A stretch of DNA of 64,000 bases from JAUYQR01 sp043727195 (lineage in GTDB: Bacteria > Pseudomonadota > Alphaproteobacteria > Rhodobacterales > Rhodobacteraceae). A model generated the notes under the pieces. It was not told where the DNA came from. It worked only from the letters and a program-made list of their open reading frames with translations, and did no database searches. The stretch spans positions 25,885-89,884 of the forward strand of contig JAYSYZ010000136.1 in assembly GCA_043727195.1 (NCBI GenBank), read 5' to 3'. Of the stretch, positions 41,774-52,100 are shown in pieces (position 1 is the first letter of the stretch; each line of letters starts with the position of its first letter). Position numbers and translations under genes: made by a program.

Positions 41774-42577
41774 TCACTTTCTTGCAGTCAGTGTGGTGTC
41801 GGAAGCAGGCGTCGCCGCAGGCAGCATCCAGCGCCAGAGCTTTTCGTCGGGAAGTGGCAGCACCATGAACCAGTGTTCAAGGAGCGCCAACAGCGTCAGC
41901 GCGGTTAGCAGGATATGGCCGATCATGGCACCATCGGACGGTGCAGCCAAGGCCCGCTCCATCCAGCAGGCGGCGGCGAAGGTGAGTGCCGTGACCGAGA
42001 TGGGGAACACCCAGTTCATCGGCGCGTGGTGGAAGTGGCTGGCCAGATGTGCCAAAGGTTTCGGCAAGAACTCGGTATGGATGCGCGGGACACCGAAGAA
42101 CAGGTTCAACTTGGCCGAGATACGGGCAAAGAACAGGACGGCAAAGGTCCACAGGCCGATGGTGTTTGCTGCCCCCCGCGACGCGTGGGCGATCAGCATC
42201 AGTGCGGCAATCAGCAGGATTTCATGCCAGGCAATAGTGCCGATGGCGCGCAGAAAGCGGTCGCCTTGCGACGCCGAGGCCGGGCAAGGGGCGGTGTTCG
42301 GGCCGGTGATGACGCCGGACAGAAAGGCAAGTTCGATCCAGCCCCAGATCGCAAGCGCCGACAGGAAAGCCAGATAGACGCCGGTGACGCTGGGATGTTG
42401 CAGGGTGCTGGCCAGGCCCCAGACACCGAGCACCAGCAGCGGCAGACCAAGGACGACCGACCAGAGATGGGCGTTCGGCCCGCCCTGATCCGCCCGCTTG
42501 ACGCGCCAGAGGATCGCGCCGGTGGAGAACCACCAGACGAACAGCGCTGCGACTGCGGCAATCCATGGATTTGTCAT
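41774..42577 (-). CDS. puhE: Photosynthetic complex assembly protein PuhE
   Basis: 267 aa integral membrane protein with about seven to eight hydrophobic segments, DUF3623-type (WWFSTGAILWRVKR near the N-terminus; FFGVPRIHTEFLPKPLAHL, ~residues 167-185). PuhE modulates reaction-centre/bacteriochlorophyll assembly in Rhodobacter. The start is placed at the ATG before TNPWIAAVAA; the frame upstream of it is non-coding gap after acsF. Confidence 0.88.
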   Translation of the reverse strand: MTNPWIAAVAALFVWWFSTGAILWRVKRADQGGPNAHLWSVVLGLPLLVLGVWGLASTLQHPSVTGVYLAFLSALAIWGWIELAFLSGVITGPNTAPCPASASQGDRFLRAIGTIAWHEILLIAALMLIAHASRGAANTIGLWTFAVLFFARISAKLNLFFGVPRIHTEFLPKPLAHLASHFHHAPMNWVFPISVTALTFAAACWMERALAAPSDGAMIGHILLTALTLLALLEHWFMVLPLPDEKLWRWMLPAATPASDTTLTARK

Positions 42578-42674
42578 GTGCGGCACCCCTGGACAGGGAT
42601 GCCGCACAGGTGTTCGGGACGCGCCCGTCCCGCACACCAACCCGCTGCCGGAACAGCGGTATAGGGTTCGCCGG

Positions 42675-43769
42675 TCAATACGTCGGCTCCAGCCGCACCG
42701 ATGCGGGTAGCGCGTGACGTTTGACCGGGATCGTGTAGAGCGCTGCAAAGGTGAACGCAGCTTTCGCGCCCGCCGCCCAGCCGTTCATTTTTCCCGCAAC
42801 GCCGCCCTGACGCTTGGCCGCGTCCATGGCGATGAACGCGCGGTTCATGCGGTTCAGGCGCGGCAGCCAGCGCGGGTGGTCGATATCAAGCTCGATCGGA
42901 AAGATCTGGCGAGCGATGGTGGAAGTCTTGCGGAACACCTCCTGGTCATACCAGCCGATATCGACGCCGAGGGCCTTGTGAAACTCTGGCCGCTGATGAT
43001 CGCGCACCCACATGGTGAAGTAGACGGCGGTCAGGAAGAACTTGATCCACAGCTTGTTGGTGAAGCTTTCCGTCAGTTTCGGATCGGTCTTCATGATCAG
43101 GGCGAAGGCCTCGCCATGGCTGAACTCATCGTTGCACCATTCCCGGAACCACTTGAAGATCGGGTGGAACCGCTGATCCGGGTGCGCCTCGAGGTGGCGA
43201 AAGATCGTAATGTAACGCGCGTAACCGATCTTTTCGCTTAGATAGGTGGCGTAGTAGATGAACTTGGGCCGGAAATAGGTGTACTTCTTGGCCTTGGTCA
43301 AAAAGCCGAGGTTTACTGCCACCCCCGCTTCACGCAGCGCATCGTTGATGAAACCGGCATGGCGCGCCTCGTCGCGCGACATGTAGCTGAACAATTCGCA
43401 GATGTCGGGGTTCGAACCGCGCCGCTTCATTTCCTTGTATAGCACGCAGCCGGAGAATTCTGCGGTGCAGGAGGAAACCAGGAAATCGATGAATTCGCGT
43501 TTCAGCGCCGGTTCCATCCCGGCCCAGTCGGCATCCCATTCGGCGTTTTTCTTGAAATGCGCCTTGTTGGGATCGGATTTCATCTGGGCTATCAGCTTGT
43601 CCCATTCCGCGCGTACCGGCGTCACGTCGATCTTGTCCATCTCGTCAAAATCTGTGGTGTAGAACCGCGGGTTTAACAGTGTGGTTTCCGTCGCCATCGC
43701 TGTAGTGTCGGTCACCGGAGTGGAGGTGTCGATGTCGTGGGGAAACAGGTCTTGCGGATTGGCGTTCAT
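42675..43769 (-). CDS. acsF: Aerobic Mg-protoporphyrin IX monomethyl ester (oxidative) cyclase
   Basis: 364 aa di-iron enzyme forming the isocyclic ring E of (bacterio)chlorophyll with O2. Iron-ligand motifs are visible: EFSGCVLYKEMKR, SRDEARHAGFIND and WCNDEFSHGEAFALIM. Its presence shows oxygen-dependent cyclisation; no anaerobic BchE gene is in the window. The start at 43769 overlaps the upstream 98-aa gene (ATGA). Confidence 0.97.
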   Translation of the reverse strand: MNANPQDLFPHDIDTSTPVTDTTAMATETTLLNPRFYTTDFDEMDKIDVTPVRAEWDKLIAQMKSDPNKAHFKKNAEWDADWAGMEPALKREFIDFLVSSCTAEFSGCVLYKEMKRRGSNPDICELFSYMSRDEARHAGFINDALREAGVAVNLGFLTKAKKYTYFRPKFIYYATYLSEKIGYARYITIFRHLEAHPDQRFHPIFKWFREWCNDEFSHGEAFALIMKTDPKLTESFTNKLWIKFFLTAVYFTMWVRDHQRPEFHKALGVDIGWYDQEVFRKTSTIARQIFPIELDIDHPRWLPRLNRMNRAFIAMDAAKRQGGVAGKMNGWAAGAKAAFTFAALYTIPVKRHALPASVRLEPTY

Positions 43770-44062
43770 AGCCGGACCTCCTCGGAGAAGGAAAATTCGC
43801 ACAATTCCATGAAGTCGAAATCGCCGGTCAGCCGGGTCCACTGACGTTCCAGCCAGGTGGCGCGGGTGATGGTGGCGGTGCGGTCTTCGACGATCACCTC
43901 GCCATAGGCTGCAAGGACGGGCGCGCCGTGGACCAGCACTTCGTCACCCGGATGGACCACGGCACCATTATTGAAACGGACGTGCGCATGCAGCGCCTCG
44001 AACCGGTGGCTGACTTCGACGGTGCAGGGCACCCGTTCGACGTTGCGTGTGAAAAGTCCCAT
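43766..44062 (-). CDS. Conserved small protein of the puh operon, function unknown
   Basis: 98 aa. The central part (FEALHAHVRF, GAVVHPGDEVLVHGAP, YGEVIVEDRTATITRATWLE) looks like a small beta-barrel, followed by a helix and the acidic tail FMELCEFSFSEEV. It is always coupled here: 12 bases after puhC and overlapping acsF by ATGA. Homologous small genes sit in this position in other phototrophic Rhodobacterales. It has no signal peptide. A role supporting AcsF or reaction-centre assembly is inference. Confidence 0.82.
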   Translation of the reverse strand: MGLFTRNVERVPCTVEVSHRFEALHAHVRFNNGAVVHPGDEVLVHGAPVLAAYGEVIVEDRTATITRATWLERQWTRLTGDFDFMELCEFSFSEEVRL

Positions 44063-44074
44063 GATGCTGGTTCC

Positions 44075-44548
44075 CTATTTCTGGTCGAGCAGCCGTTCGA
44101 ACGCGGCTCTGTTGTCGGCCCCGAAGGCGTAAAGTTCCGCACTCCACCCGGTTTCGGGGTCTTCGGCCACAAGACGGCCATTGGCATATTCCACGATGCG
44201 CACCGGCTTGGTCTGATCGACCCCGCGTTTGCGTCGCTCGGTAAAGATGCCCGACTGAATCACGGTGATAAAGCCCCCATGTGGCAAGTCCATCAGAACA
44301 GACCCGTCAATGTTGCGGACGATGACTGCTTGCGCGTCTAGGCCTTGCATCACGATCCACTTGTCGCGCAGAACGGGGGCGGCTTGCGGCTGGGCGGCGG
44401 GTTCGCGCCCTGTCAGTGCCGCAAAGCTGGTGAGGGCAAGGGCGGCGAATGCAAGTGCCACCATGCCCAGCAGCAGTGCCCGCGGCACAGTTTCCGGGTT
44501 GCGGCTGTGAAAACCCGGTTCGTGGATGAGGGGGGATTGATCCGACAT
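44075..44548 (-). CDS. puhC: Photosynthetic complex assembly protein PuhC
   Basis: 157 aa with one N-terminal membrane segment (~residues 25-46) and a periplasmic domain (DGSVLMDLPHGGFITVIQSG, then GIFTERRKRGV). PuhC promotes reaction-centre/LH1 organisation. It starts 8 bases after puhB. Confidence 0.9.
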   Translation of the reverse strand: MSDQSPLIHEPGFHSRNPETVPRALLLGMVALAFAALALTSFAALTGREPAAQPQAAPVLRDKWIVMQGLDAQAVIVRNIDGSVLMDLPHGGFITVIQSGIFTERRKRGVDQTKPVRIVEYANGRLVAEDPETGWSAELYAFGADNRAAFERLLDQK

Positions 44549-44556
44549 GTTGCCCC

Positions 44557-45192
44557 CTACTCCGCCGCGACAGCAGCAAGCGGTGCCACGCGCGAGATTT
44601 TCGGCATCGACACCCGCGCTTCGGCCGCCTCGGCCAGCAATCCGGCGACGCGTTGAGCATCGGGGATCGAGCGGAGTGCCGGTTCCGTCTTGGCCATCCG
44701 CCAGGGGCGCACATGCGGCCAGGCGATGAGGTACGAGATTCGGGTGTCGCCCAGGGTGTTCAGGGCGATCGTCCCGGTGCCGTCCCGCCGAAGATCAAGG
44801 TTGGCAGCACCGACTTGCACGAATGGCAGGTTAAAGGTGACCGGCAGCGCCGCACCGATGCGCATCACAACGCGCGCAGATGTCAGCGTGTAGATGGTGG
44901 TGCGGGCCTGCGTCCAGGCCAGGCCATAGATCACCGCGAGGCCGAGACAGCCAAGCATCAGGTAAGGCAGCCCCATCGCAAAGGCCATGGCGATACCGCC
45001 ATCGGCAAATCCGGTCGCGGCGCGCCACAGGATGATCAGGGCAAAGTATCCGGCAATCCAGTGCAGTGCATAGGCATCGCGCGCCAGCGCATGGGCCGCA
45101 GGTTTGCCCTGCCACAGGATGCTTTCACCCAGCGGGGGCCGTTCCGGCAGCCCGGGCAGAGCGTCGAAGGCAAAGTCGTCGTGGCCTGACAT
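44557..45192 (-). CDS. puhB: Photosynthetic complex assembly protein PuhB
   Basis: 211 aa, bacterial PH-domain membrane protein with about three hydrophobic segments. LGESILWQGKPA (~residue 22) and YTLTSARVVMRIGAALPVTF (~100) are typical of PuhB, an assembly factor acting on the reaction-centre H subunit. The start at 45192 follows a GGAGGGT-type site; the open frame to 45243 is puhA-puhB gap. Confidence 0.92.
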   Translation of the reverse strand: MSGHDDFAFDALPGLPERPPLGESILWQGKPAAHALARDAYALHWIAGYFALIILWRAATGFADGGIAMAFAMGLPYLMLGCLGLAVIYGLAWTQARTTIYTLTSARVVMRIGAALPVTFNLPFVQVGAANLDLRRDGTGTIALNTLGDTRISYLIAWPHVRPWRMAKTEPALRSIPDAQRVAGLLAEAAEARVSMPKISRVAPLAAVAAE

Positions 45193-45253
45193 CGCAGACC
45201 CTCCATCTTGAGGTGAAAAGCGCGGCCCGGGCGCGGGCAGCACCTGTCGTTAT

Positions 45254-46024
45254 TCAGAAGCCGCGCTTGCGTTTGGCGGCGTCATACATCCAGCCTCCGG
45301 CGATGTAGCCCGAGATCTTGTCTTCCTCAAGCTTGGTCACTTCGGTGGCCGACCGGGTCGCGGGGATGCCCGCGAAACTGTCGGACGCGATGGCGTTGAT
45401 GCGGACCCGGTCGGGCCAGATCTTTGCCATCGTCATCGGCACAAGACGTTTTCCGCCGGTATTCAGGTCAACCTCCAGATAGCGGACCAGTTGTTCCGGG
45501 GCATCGACCCACATGTCGGAGATGCGGCCCACAACCTCCAGATCAGCGGCCTGAACCGGCAGGCCGCGCGGATCACGCCCGGCGGAGACCACGAAACCAT
45601 CGGCCTCGGCCATCGGCACGATCTTGTTGTGGCCATGACCATCCCGTTCCGGCTCGTCGCGGCGCGGTGCCCAAGCGGCGGGGCCGACGCCGTCTGCCAT
45701 GGCATTGCCGGTTGGGGCATGCGGAAACCCTTCGGACACTGCGGTGCGGGCAAGTGCTAGGCCTGTGCGGCGATGGTCTGCCTCGTTCGCGGTCGAGGGC
45801 ATGTTTACATCGCCACGGCCATGCGGCAGGCGGAAGGTCTTGGGTTTCGGCACCGCAAAGGGGCCCTGATTGGGGGCGGGCAGGCCGTCTTCGGTTTCCA
45901 GGGGGTAGCCTTCGCGCATGTTTTCCGTCTGCAGATAGTAGACCAGCAGCGCGAAAAAGCCCCAAAAGAGCCAGATCGCGAGCGAGGCGAGATCGAAGTT
46001 GCCAAAGAAAGTGGTCCCGAGCAT
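45254..46024 (-). CDS. puhA: Photosynthetic reaction centre H subunit
   Basis: 256 aa. One N-terminal transmembrane helix (DLASLAIWLFWGFFALLVYY, ~residues 11-30), then REGYPLE and a long cytoplasmic PRC-barrel domain (LEVVGRISDMWVD, ISGYIAGGWMYD). It caps the L/M core and controls proton delivery to QB. The pufLM genes lie outside this window. Confidence 0.97.
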   Translation of the reverse strand: MLGTTFFGNFDLASLAIWLFWGFFALLVYYLQTENMREGYPLETEDGLPAPNQGPFAVPKPKTFRLPHGRGDVNMPSTANEADHRRTGLALARTAVSEGFPHAPTGNAMADGVGPAAWAPRRDEPERDGHGHNKIVPMAEADGFVVSAGRDPRGLPVQAADLEVVGRISDMWVDAPEQLVRYLEVDLNTGGKRLVPMTMAKIWPDRVRINAIASDSFAGIPATRSATEVTKLEEDKISGYIAGGWMYDAAKRKRGF

Positions 46025-46041
46025 TGCGGTATCCTCCGGGT

Positions 46042-47475
46042 TCAGGTTGGGAATTCGACGATCCGCAGGCGGTCGTCGGGTTTCTGGGTTGTGGTCAGCA
46101 CGGTGACACGCACCAGCGGCCCGAGGGCGATGAGCGTGACAAACAGCATTGCGATTTCAAGGTGATAGACGAAAGTGTATCCCAGTGAGGGGTCAGCCAG
46201 CACCGGGCCAAGTGCACCAGAGGCGGCAAGATGGCCGACAATGTCGCGGATCGACCCGCCGAGAAAGATCGACAGCCCCGCCGCCGTGGCTTGCGCGGCC
46301 CCCCAGGCACCGAGGGCAAGGCCCGCGCCCGCGCCGCGCGTCTGCATGGTCATTGCGGCGGTCAAGGTAGAGACGGCGAAAAGGCCGGCACCGAAGCCGA
46401 TCATTCCCGCCCCGGCGAAGAACAGGGCGGCGCTTTGCAGGGGTGCGGCGAAGATGATGGCCGAGAAGGCGGCGATCCCGGCAAGAAGGCCACGTGCCGC
46501 CATGCGCATCGGATCGAGCCCGCGTTGCAGCCAGCGCCCGGCCACGAGGAACCCCGCAAGCGCCCCTGCGGCGTAGAGGGCGGTCAGGAGCGTCGTTTTC
46601 GAGACGGAAAGGTCGAGAATTTCGCCGCCGTAAGGCTCCAGCAGCACGTCCTGCATGTTGAAGGCCAGGGTGCCGAGGACGACCACTGCAAGCAGCCGCC
46701 CGGCGGTGCCGCCTGCCATCAGGTCGCGCCACGCGTCGCGAAAGGCGGGGCGGGGTTCGGCCCGCTCTGCCTCGGTCATCGGTTTGACCTTTTCCTGCTT
46801 CCACAGCGCGATGAGGTTCAGAACCATCGTGGCCACGCCGCAACCCTGCACGACACGAACAAGCAGGATGTCGCTGAAGTCGCGCAACAGCCAGCCAACG
46901 ATGACCGCCGACACGCCCATCCCGAGAAGGAACATCACATAAAGCAGCGCCACGACGCGAGGGCGGGCCTCATCGCTGGCGCGGTCTGAGGCGAGGGCAA
47001 GGCCCGCGGTCTGCGTCATGTGCAGGCCCAGCCCAGTCATCAGAAACGCCAGCGCCGCAAGCACCTCACCAGCCCAGGTCGGCCCGAGGGTCTGGTCGCC
47101 GCCAAGCACGATCAGGGCGAATGGCATGATGGCAAGACCGCCCATCTGCCAGAGCGAGCCGAACCAGAGATAGGGAATACGCTTCCAGCCGATGGCAGAT
47201 CGGTGGGTATCGGACCTGTGGCCCAAAAGCGCGCGGAACGGGGCCACCAGCACCGGGATCGCGATCATTGCCGCAACGATCATGGCGGGGACGCTCAGTT
47301 CGACGATCATCACCCGGTTGAGGGTGCCGAGAAGGAGGACGGTCGCCATCCCGACCGACACCTGGAACAACGAAAGGCGCAGAAGCTGCCCCATCGGCAG
47401 GCCGTCCGACGCTGCGTCCATGAAGGGCAGCCAAGCGGCAGACAATCCCTTGATGTGCTTCTGGCGCAGTATCAT
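46042..47475 (-). CDS. lhaA: LH1 assembly protein LhaA (PucC/BCH1 family)
   Basis: 477 aa, 12 membrane segments of the PucC branch of the major facilitator superfamily (VGMATVLLLGTLNRVMIVEL; LGHRSDTHRSAIGWKRIPYL; QDVLLEPYGGEIL). Required for light-harvesting 1 assembly. The ATG at 47475 overlaps the bchM stop (ATGA). Confidence 0.94.
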   Translation of the reverse strand: MILRQKHIKGLSAAWLPFMDAASDGLPMGQLLRLSLFQVSVGMATVLLLGTLNRVMIVELSVPAMIVAAMIAIPVLVAPFRALLGHRSDTHRSAIGWKRIPYLWFGSLWQMGGLAIMPFALIVLGGDQTLGPTWAGEVLAALAFLMTGLGLHMTQTAGLALASDRASDEARPRVVALLYVMFLLGMGVSAVIVGWLLRDFSDILLVRVVQGCGVATMVLNLIALWKQEKVKPMTEAERAEPRPAFRDAWRDLMAGGTAGRLLAVVVLGTLAFNMQDVLLEPYGGEILDLSVSKTTLLTALYAAGALAGFLVAGRWLQRGLDPMRMAARGLLAGIAAFSAIIFAAPLQSAALFFAGAGMIGFGAGLFAVSTLTAAMTMQTRGAGAGLALGAWGAAQATAAGLSIFLGGSIRDIVGHLAASGALGPVLADPSLGYTFVYHLEIAMLFVTLIALGPLVRVTVLTTTQKPDDRLRIVEFPT

Positions 47476-48152
47476 GGCCGCATCTCCAGACATTCGGAGA
47501 TGTAGAAACCGCTGGTCACACGCTCGATCTTCGCAAGGCCGGAAATGGCGCGTGCCAATGCAGTGTAGGCCTGCGGGATCATGACCGGAGAACGGTCGGA
47601 GCGGGGAAAAAGCTTGCCGATGCCAAAAAACGTCATCAGGAAAGGGGTGCGCGGCGCGACGGTAAAGACGATGCTTTGCGCGGTGCGGCTGGCGAACTTG
47701 TGCAAGGCGGCGGCGATGTCGGGCGTGGCGTAATATATGAGGCTGTCCATCGCCATTACATAGTCAAACTGGCCATGCGCGGGGTGGGTCATGTCGCCCG
47801 CGGCAAAGGTGACGCGGGAGCGGAGGCCCCCGGCCAGGCGCGCTTCGGCGATGGCGATAAGCTGCGGCGAGATGTCGACGGCCATCACATCGGCCCCGCG
47901 CGCCGCCAGTTCGGCCGTCATCAGGCCGGTACCGCAGCCCGCATCCAGCACCCGCGCGCCGCGCAGGTCGGCGGGCAGGCGGGCCAGCATGATTGCGCGC
48001 ATCCGGTCGCGCCCCTGCCGCACGGTTTCGCGGATGCGGCTGACAGGGGCGTCCGAGGTCAGCCGTTCCCACACCGTGGTGGCGGTGCGATCAAAATAGT
48101 GTTCAACCCGGTCGCGTGTGGCCGCGTAGTCGGCTGTGGCGGGTTGGGGCAT
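47472..48152 (-). CDS. bchM: Mg-protoporphyrin IX O-methyltransferase
   Basis: 226 aa SAM-dependent methyltransferase with motif I ARVLDAGCGTGLMTAEL (~residue 65) and YFDRTATTVWERLTSDAPVS near the N-terminus, characteristic of BchM. It methylates the propionate of Mg-protoporphyrin before AcsF. The start codon shares a base with the bchL stop (TGATG). Confidence 0.96.
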   Translation of the reverse strand: MPQPATADYAATRDRVEHYFDRTATTVWERLTSDAPVSRIRETVRQGRDRMRAIMLARLPADLRGARVLDAGCGTGLMTAELAARGADVMAVDISPQLIAIAEARLAGGLRSRVTFAAGDMTHPAHGQFDYVMAMDSLIYYATPDIAAALHKFASRTAQSIVFTVAPRTPFLMTFFGIGKLFPRSDRSPVMIPQAYTALARAISGLAKIERVTSGFYISECLEMRP

Positions 48153-49054
48153 CAGTCGAACCCCAGAAGTTCAAATATTTCGCGGTCCGGCAGCGGTTCG
48201 GGGAACATTTCCGGTTCCGATACCGACCGCCACAGCGCTTCGGCCAACCGGATGTATTCGGCGCGGGCCATCACGATGTCCTGATCGTCGTCCATGGCGA
48301 AGAGTGTCTTCTTCTTCAGACGGCTCCGCCGGATCGCGTCAATGTCGGGCATGTGGGCCAGGCGGTTGAAGCCGACCTTCTTGCAGTAGCGGTCGATCTC
48401 GTCAGTCTCGCGGCTGCGGTTGGCCACGCATCCGGCGAGACGTACCTTGTAGTTCGAGGATTTGGCCTGCACCGCTGCGATGATGCGGTTCATCGCGTAG
48501 ATGCTGTCAAAATCGTTGGCGGTGACGATCACCGCGCGGTCGGCGTGCTGCAGGGGGGCGGCGAAGCCACCACAGACCACATCGCCAAGGACGTCGAAGA
48601 TCACCACATCGGTATCTTCCAAAAGATGGTGCTGTTTCAGCAGCTTCACCGTTTGCCCCACCACATAGCCGCCGCAGCCGGTGCCTGCAGGCGGCCCCCC
48701 GGCCTCCACGCACATCACGCCGTTAAAGCCGACGGTGACGAAATCTTCGGGGCGCAATTCTTCGGCGTGAAAATCGACCTCTTTCAGGATATCAATCACC
48801 GTGGGCTGCAGCTTGCCGGTCAAGGTGAAGGTGCTGTCATGTTTCGGATCGCAACCGATCTGCAGCACCCGTTTGCCCAGAATGGAAAACGCGGCAGAGA
48901 GGTTGGAAGAGGTGGTCGATTTGCCGATCCCGCCCTTGCCATAGACGGAAAACACCTTGGCGCCGCCAATCTTCAGGCCGTCGTCCTGATGGACCTGCAC
49001 CGATCCGTCGCCATCGAGGCCCCGAAGGTTCGGAATTTCGTCACGTGGGCTCAT
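48152..49054 (-). CDS. bchL: Dark protochlorophyllide reductase ATPase (L-protein)
   Basis: 300 aa NifH-like iron-sulfur ATPase. P-loop VYGKGGIGKSTTSSNLSAAF (~residue 38), cluster Cys residues in CVEAGGPPAGTGCGGY and FDVLGDVVCGGFAAPL. It donates electrons to BchNB for light-independent reduction of protochlorophyllide, and is oxygen-sensitive. Confidence 0.98.
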   Translation of the reverse strand: MSPRDEIPNLRGLDGDGSVQVHQDDGLKIGGAKVFSVYGKGGIGKSTTSSNLSAAFSILGKRVLQIGCDPKHDSTFTLTGKLQPTVIDILKEVDFHAEELRPEDFVTVGFNGVMCVEAGGPPAGTGCGGYVVGQTVKLLKQHHLLEDTDVVIFDVLGDVVCGGFAAPLQHADRAVIVTANDFDSIYAMNRIIAAVQAKSSNYKVRLAGCVANRSRETDEIDRYCKKVGFNRLAHMPDIDAIRRSRLKKKTLFAMDDDQDIVMARAEYIRLAEALWRSVSEPEMFPEPLPDREIFELLGFD

Positions 49055-49093
49055 GGGTTGCCCCTTTCATCTGTCCACAAATATCCCGGGGGT

Positions 49094-49111
49094 GCGGGGG
49101 TTGGCCCCCGC
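49094..49111. repeat. Hairpin in the bchH-bchL gap, REP-like
   Basis: GCGGGGG/CCCCCGC with a 4-base loop lies in the 87-base gap. It is framed by AAATATCCCGGGGG, a context that recurs in Rhodobacterales intergenic regions as far as I recall. It may affect bchH/bchL mRNA processing. No U-tract is present. Confidence 0.5.
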
Positions 49112-49141
49112 TGCCGGGCTTGAAGCTGGCGCATCGCTGGA

Positions 49142-52100
49142 TCATTCCGCCGCGATCCCTTCCAGCCGGTCTTCCAATTCATCCGCCGCGCGTTGCAGGG
49201 CGGCCAGTGTATCGGCATCGGGCTGCCAGTATTGGCGGTCCGACGCCTCAAGCAGCCGCCCGGCCATGCGGCTGGACGCTTCGGGGTTCAACTCCGCCAG
49301 ACGACGACGCATCGCCTCGTCCAGCACAAAAGTGTCCGACAGGCGCTGGTAAACCCATGGGTCGACATGGCCTGTGGTGGCCGACCAGCCCATGGTGTTG
49401 GTCACATGTGCCTCGATCTGACGCACGCCTTCGGCTCCGTGGCGCAGCAGACCCTCATAGAACTTTGGGTTCAGGCTGCGCGCGCGTGTTTCCAGCGCGA
49501 TCTGGTCTTTCAACGTCCGCACTTGCCCGCCGCCGCGCGTCTGGTCACCGATGTAGACGGGCGTATCCTGACCGCCACGGGCGCGTTTCACCGCGCGGGC
49601 GATGCCGCCAAGCGTGTCGAAGTAATGATCGACCGACGTGACGCCCAGTTCGACGGATTCGAGGTTCTGGTAGGCCAGATCCACATCCTTCAGCGCCTTT
49701 TGCAACAGCGCCGCGTTCTTCACAGATTTGCCGGTACGCCCGTAGGCAAACGATTTGCGCGCCTCATATGCGTCGGCCAGCTCATCCTCAGCCCCGAAGG
49801 CCGAGGAGCCAACCAGGGTGTTGACGTTGGACCCATAGGCCCCTTCGGCGTTCGAGAAGACGCGAAGGGCGGCGGTTTCCATATCGACACCCATTTCCTC
49901 GGCGTAGGCCAGCGAATGGGCGCGGATGAAGTTCTGCGACAGGGGTTCGTCTGCTGTTGCAGCCTTCCACGCGGCTTCGGCCAGCATCCGGGTCTGCAAC
50001 GGCAGCAGGTCGCGAAATATGCCCGACAGGGTCATCACTACGTCAATGCGGGGGCGGCCCAGATCCGGGAGGGGGATCAGGTCCGCCCCCGACAGGCGAC
50101 CGTAATGATCAAAGCGCGGACGCGCACCGATCAATGCCAGCGCCTGAGCGATGGGACCACCGTCCGACTTGATGTTGTCGCTGCCCCACAGAACCAGCGC
50201 CACGGTGCGCGGCAGACGGTCGTGCGTGTCAAGCAAGCGCTGCGCCTGCAGCGCGCCGTCCTGCATGGCAAAGGCGGTCGGCATGCGAAAGGGATCAAAG
50301 GCGTGAATATTGCGGCCAGTGGGCAGAATCTCGGGCGCGCGGATGAGGTCGCCGCCGGGAACCGGGGCAATGAAGCGTCCCGACAGGGCCCGCAGGATGG
50401 CGGCAAGTTCGGTTTCTTCCTGCAGCTGCAGGTTGGCCTTGGCCCGTGCCGCTGCGTCGTCCGGCATCAGCGCGATCATTGCGGCGCGCTGCGCGTCACT
50501 CATCTTGTGGCCGACGACATGCAGGCCGTCGGTGATCAGCGCCCCTTCAGTTTCCAGCAGCTTGACCCAAAGCTGATCGGGTTTCAGCCCGCCCAGATCG
50601 ACCGCCTTGGCCTGTTCGGCCATCAGCACCGCAAGATCGTCGCGTTGCGGTGCATCGGGGGGAGCGGCACGCCACCGGGCAAGCGTGTCCTTCAGATCGG
50701 CCAGGCCTTTGTAAAGCCCCGATTGGGCCAGCGGCGGGGTCAGATGGGTGACCGTTACCGCGTTTGACCGGCGCTTTGCCAGGGTCGCCTCGGAGGGATT
50801 GTTGGCGGCATAAAGATATACGTTGGGCAGGTTGCCGATCAGCCGGTCAGGCCAGCAGCCCTCGCCCACACCGGCCTGCTTGCCGGGCATGAATTCCAGC
50901 GCGCCATGCATTCCAAAGTGCAGCAGCACATCGGCGGCGAAATCCTCGCGCAGCCAGCGGTAGAAAGTGGTGAAAGCGTGGGTCGGCGCAAAGCCCGTCT
51001 CGAACAACAGGCGCATCGGATCGCCCTCGTATCCAAACACCGGCTGCAGGCCGACAAAGACGTTGCCAAACTGGTGGCCAAGGACAAAGACCCCGCGCCC
51101 GTCGGTCTGGTGGCGGCCGGGGGCAGGGCCCCAGGCGGTCTCGATCTCGGCCAGCCAGGGGGTCTTGGCGACGATGTCACTGGCAGGAACTGTGGCGTGA
51201 ACATTGGCGGGTTGGCCGTAGCGGGCAGCGTTGCCTTTGAGGACCATTTCGCGCAATGCCGCCACACTATCGGGCGGGGTCAGGTTGTAACCCTCAGCAG
51301 CCATCGCGTTCAAGGTATTGTAAAGGCTTTCGAACACGCCAAGATAAGCGGCGGTTCCGGCGGCACCGGCGTTCGGTGGAAAACCGTAAAGCACGATGCC
51401 AACCTTACGGTCAGTCACCTGCGAGCGGCGCAGGGTGGCAAGGCGCAGGGCCTTGTCAGCCAGTGCCTCGATCCGTTCGGGGCAGGGTGCCATGGCGCGG
51501 GTTTCCAGCGATTGCGCGGTGGCGGCCCTGCACCGGTGATGGCACCCTTGGCAGCCATCGACGCCGTGCCTGCCAGCATAAACCGTCGGATTTGTGGCCC
51601 CGTCAATTTCGGGCAGCGCGATCAGCATGGTGGTTTCCACCGGGCCCAGCCCGCCGCCCGAGGCGCCCCATTGGCCGAGTGTCTGAAATTCCAGCGGGTG
51701 GGCCGCAATATACGGCACGTCGAGTGCCTTGAGCGCATCGACCGCTGCCGGGCTGTCGTTGTAAGCCGGCCCACCGACAAGCGAAAACCCGGTCAGCGAA
51801 ACCATCGCGTCGATGCGGCCCCTGAAATAGGCATCGATAGCGGGGCGGCCATCCAGTCCGCCGGCAAAGGCAGGCAGGACGGCGACGCCGCGCGCTTCGA
51901 ACGCTGCGATCACCGAATCATAATGGGCGGTGTCGGCAGCCAAGATGTAGCTGCGCAGCATCAGCAGGCCCACGGTGGCGCGGGCGTCTTTCGGACGTGG
52001 AATGTCGGCGATATCGGTGCTGATCCGGGCCTTCAGGCGGGGGTGATAGAGGCCGACATCTGGGTATTCGATAGGGGCGACGGCCTTGACCGCCTGCCAC

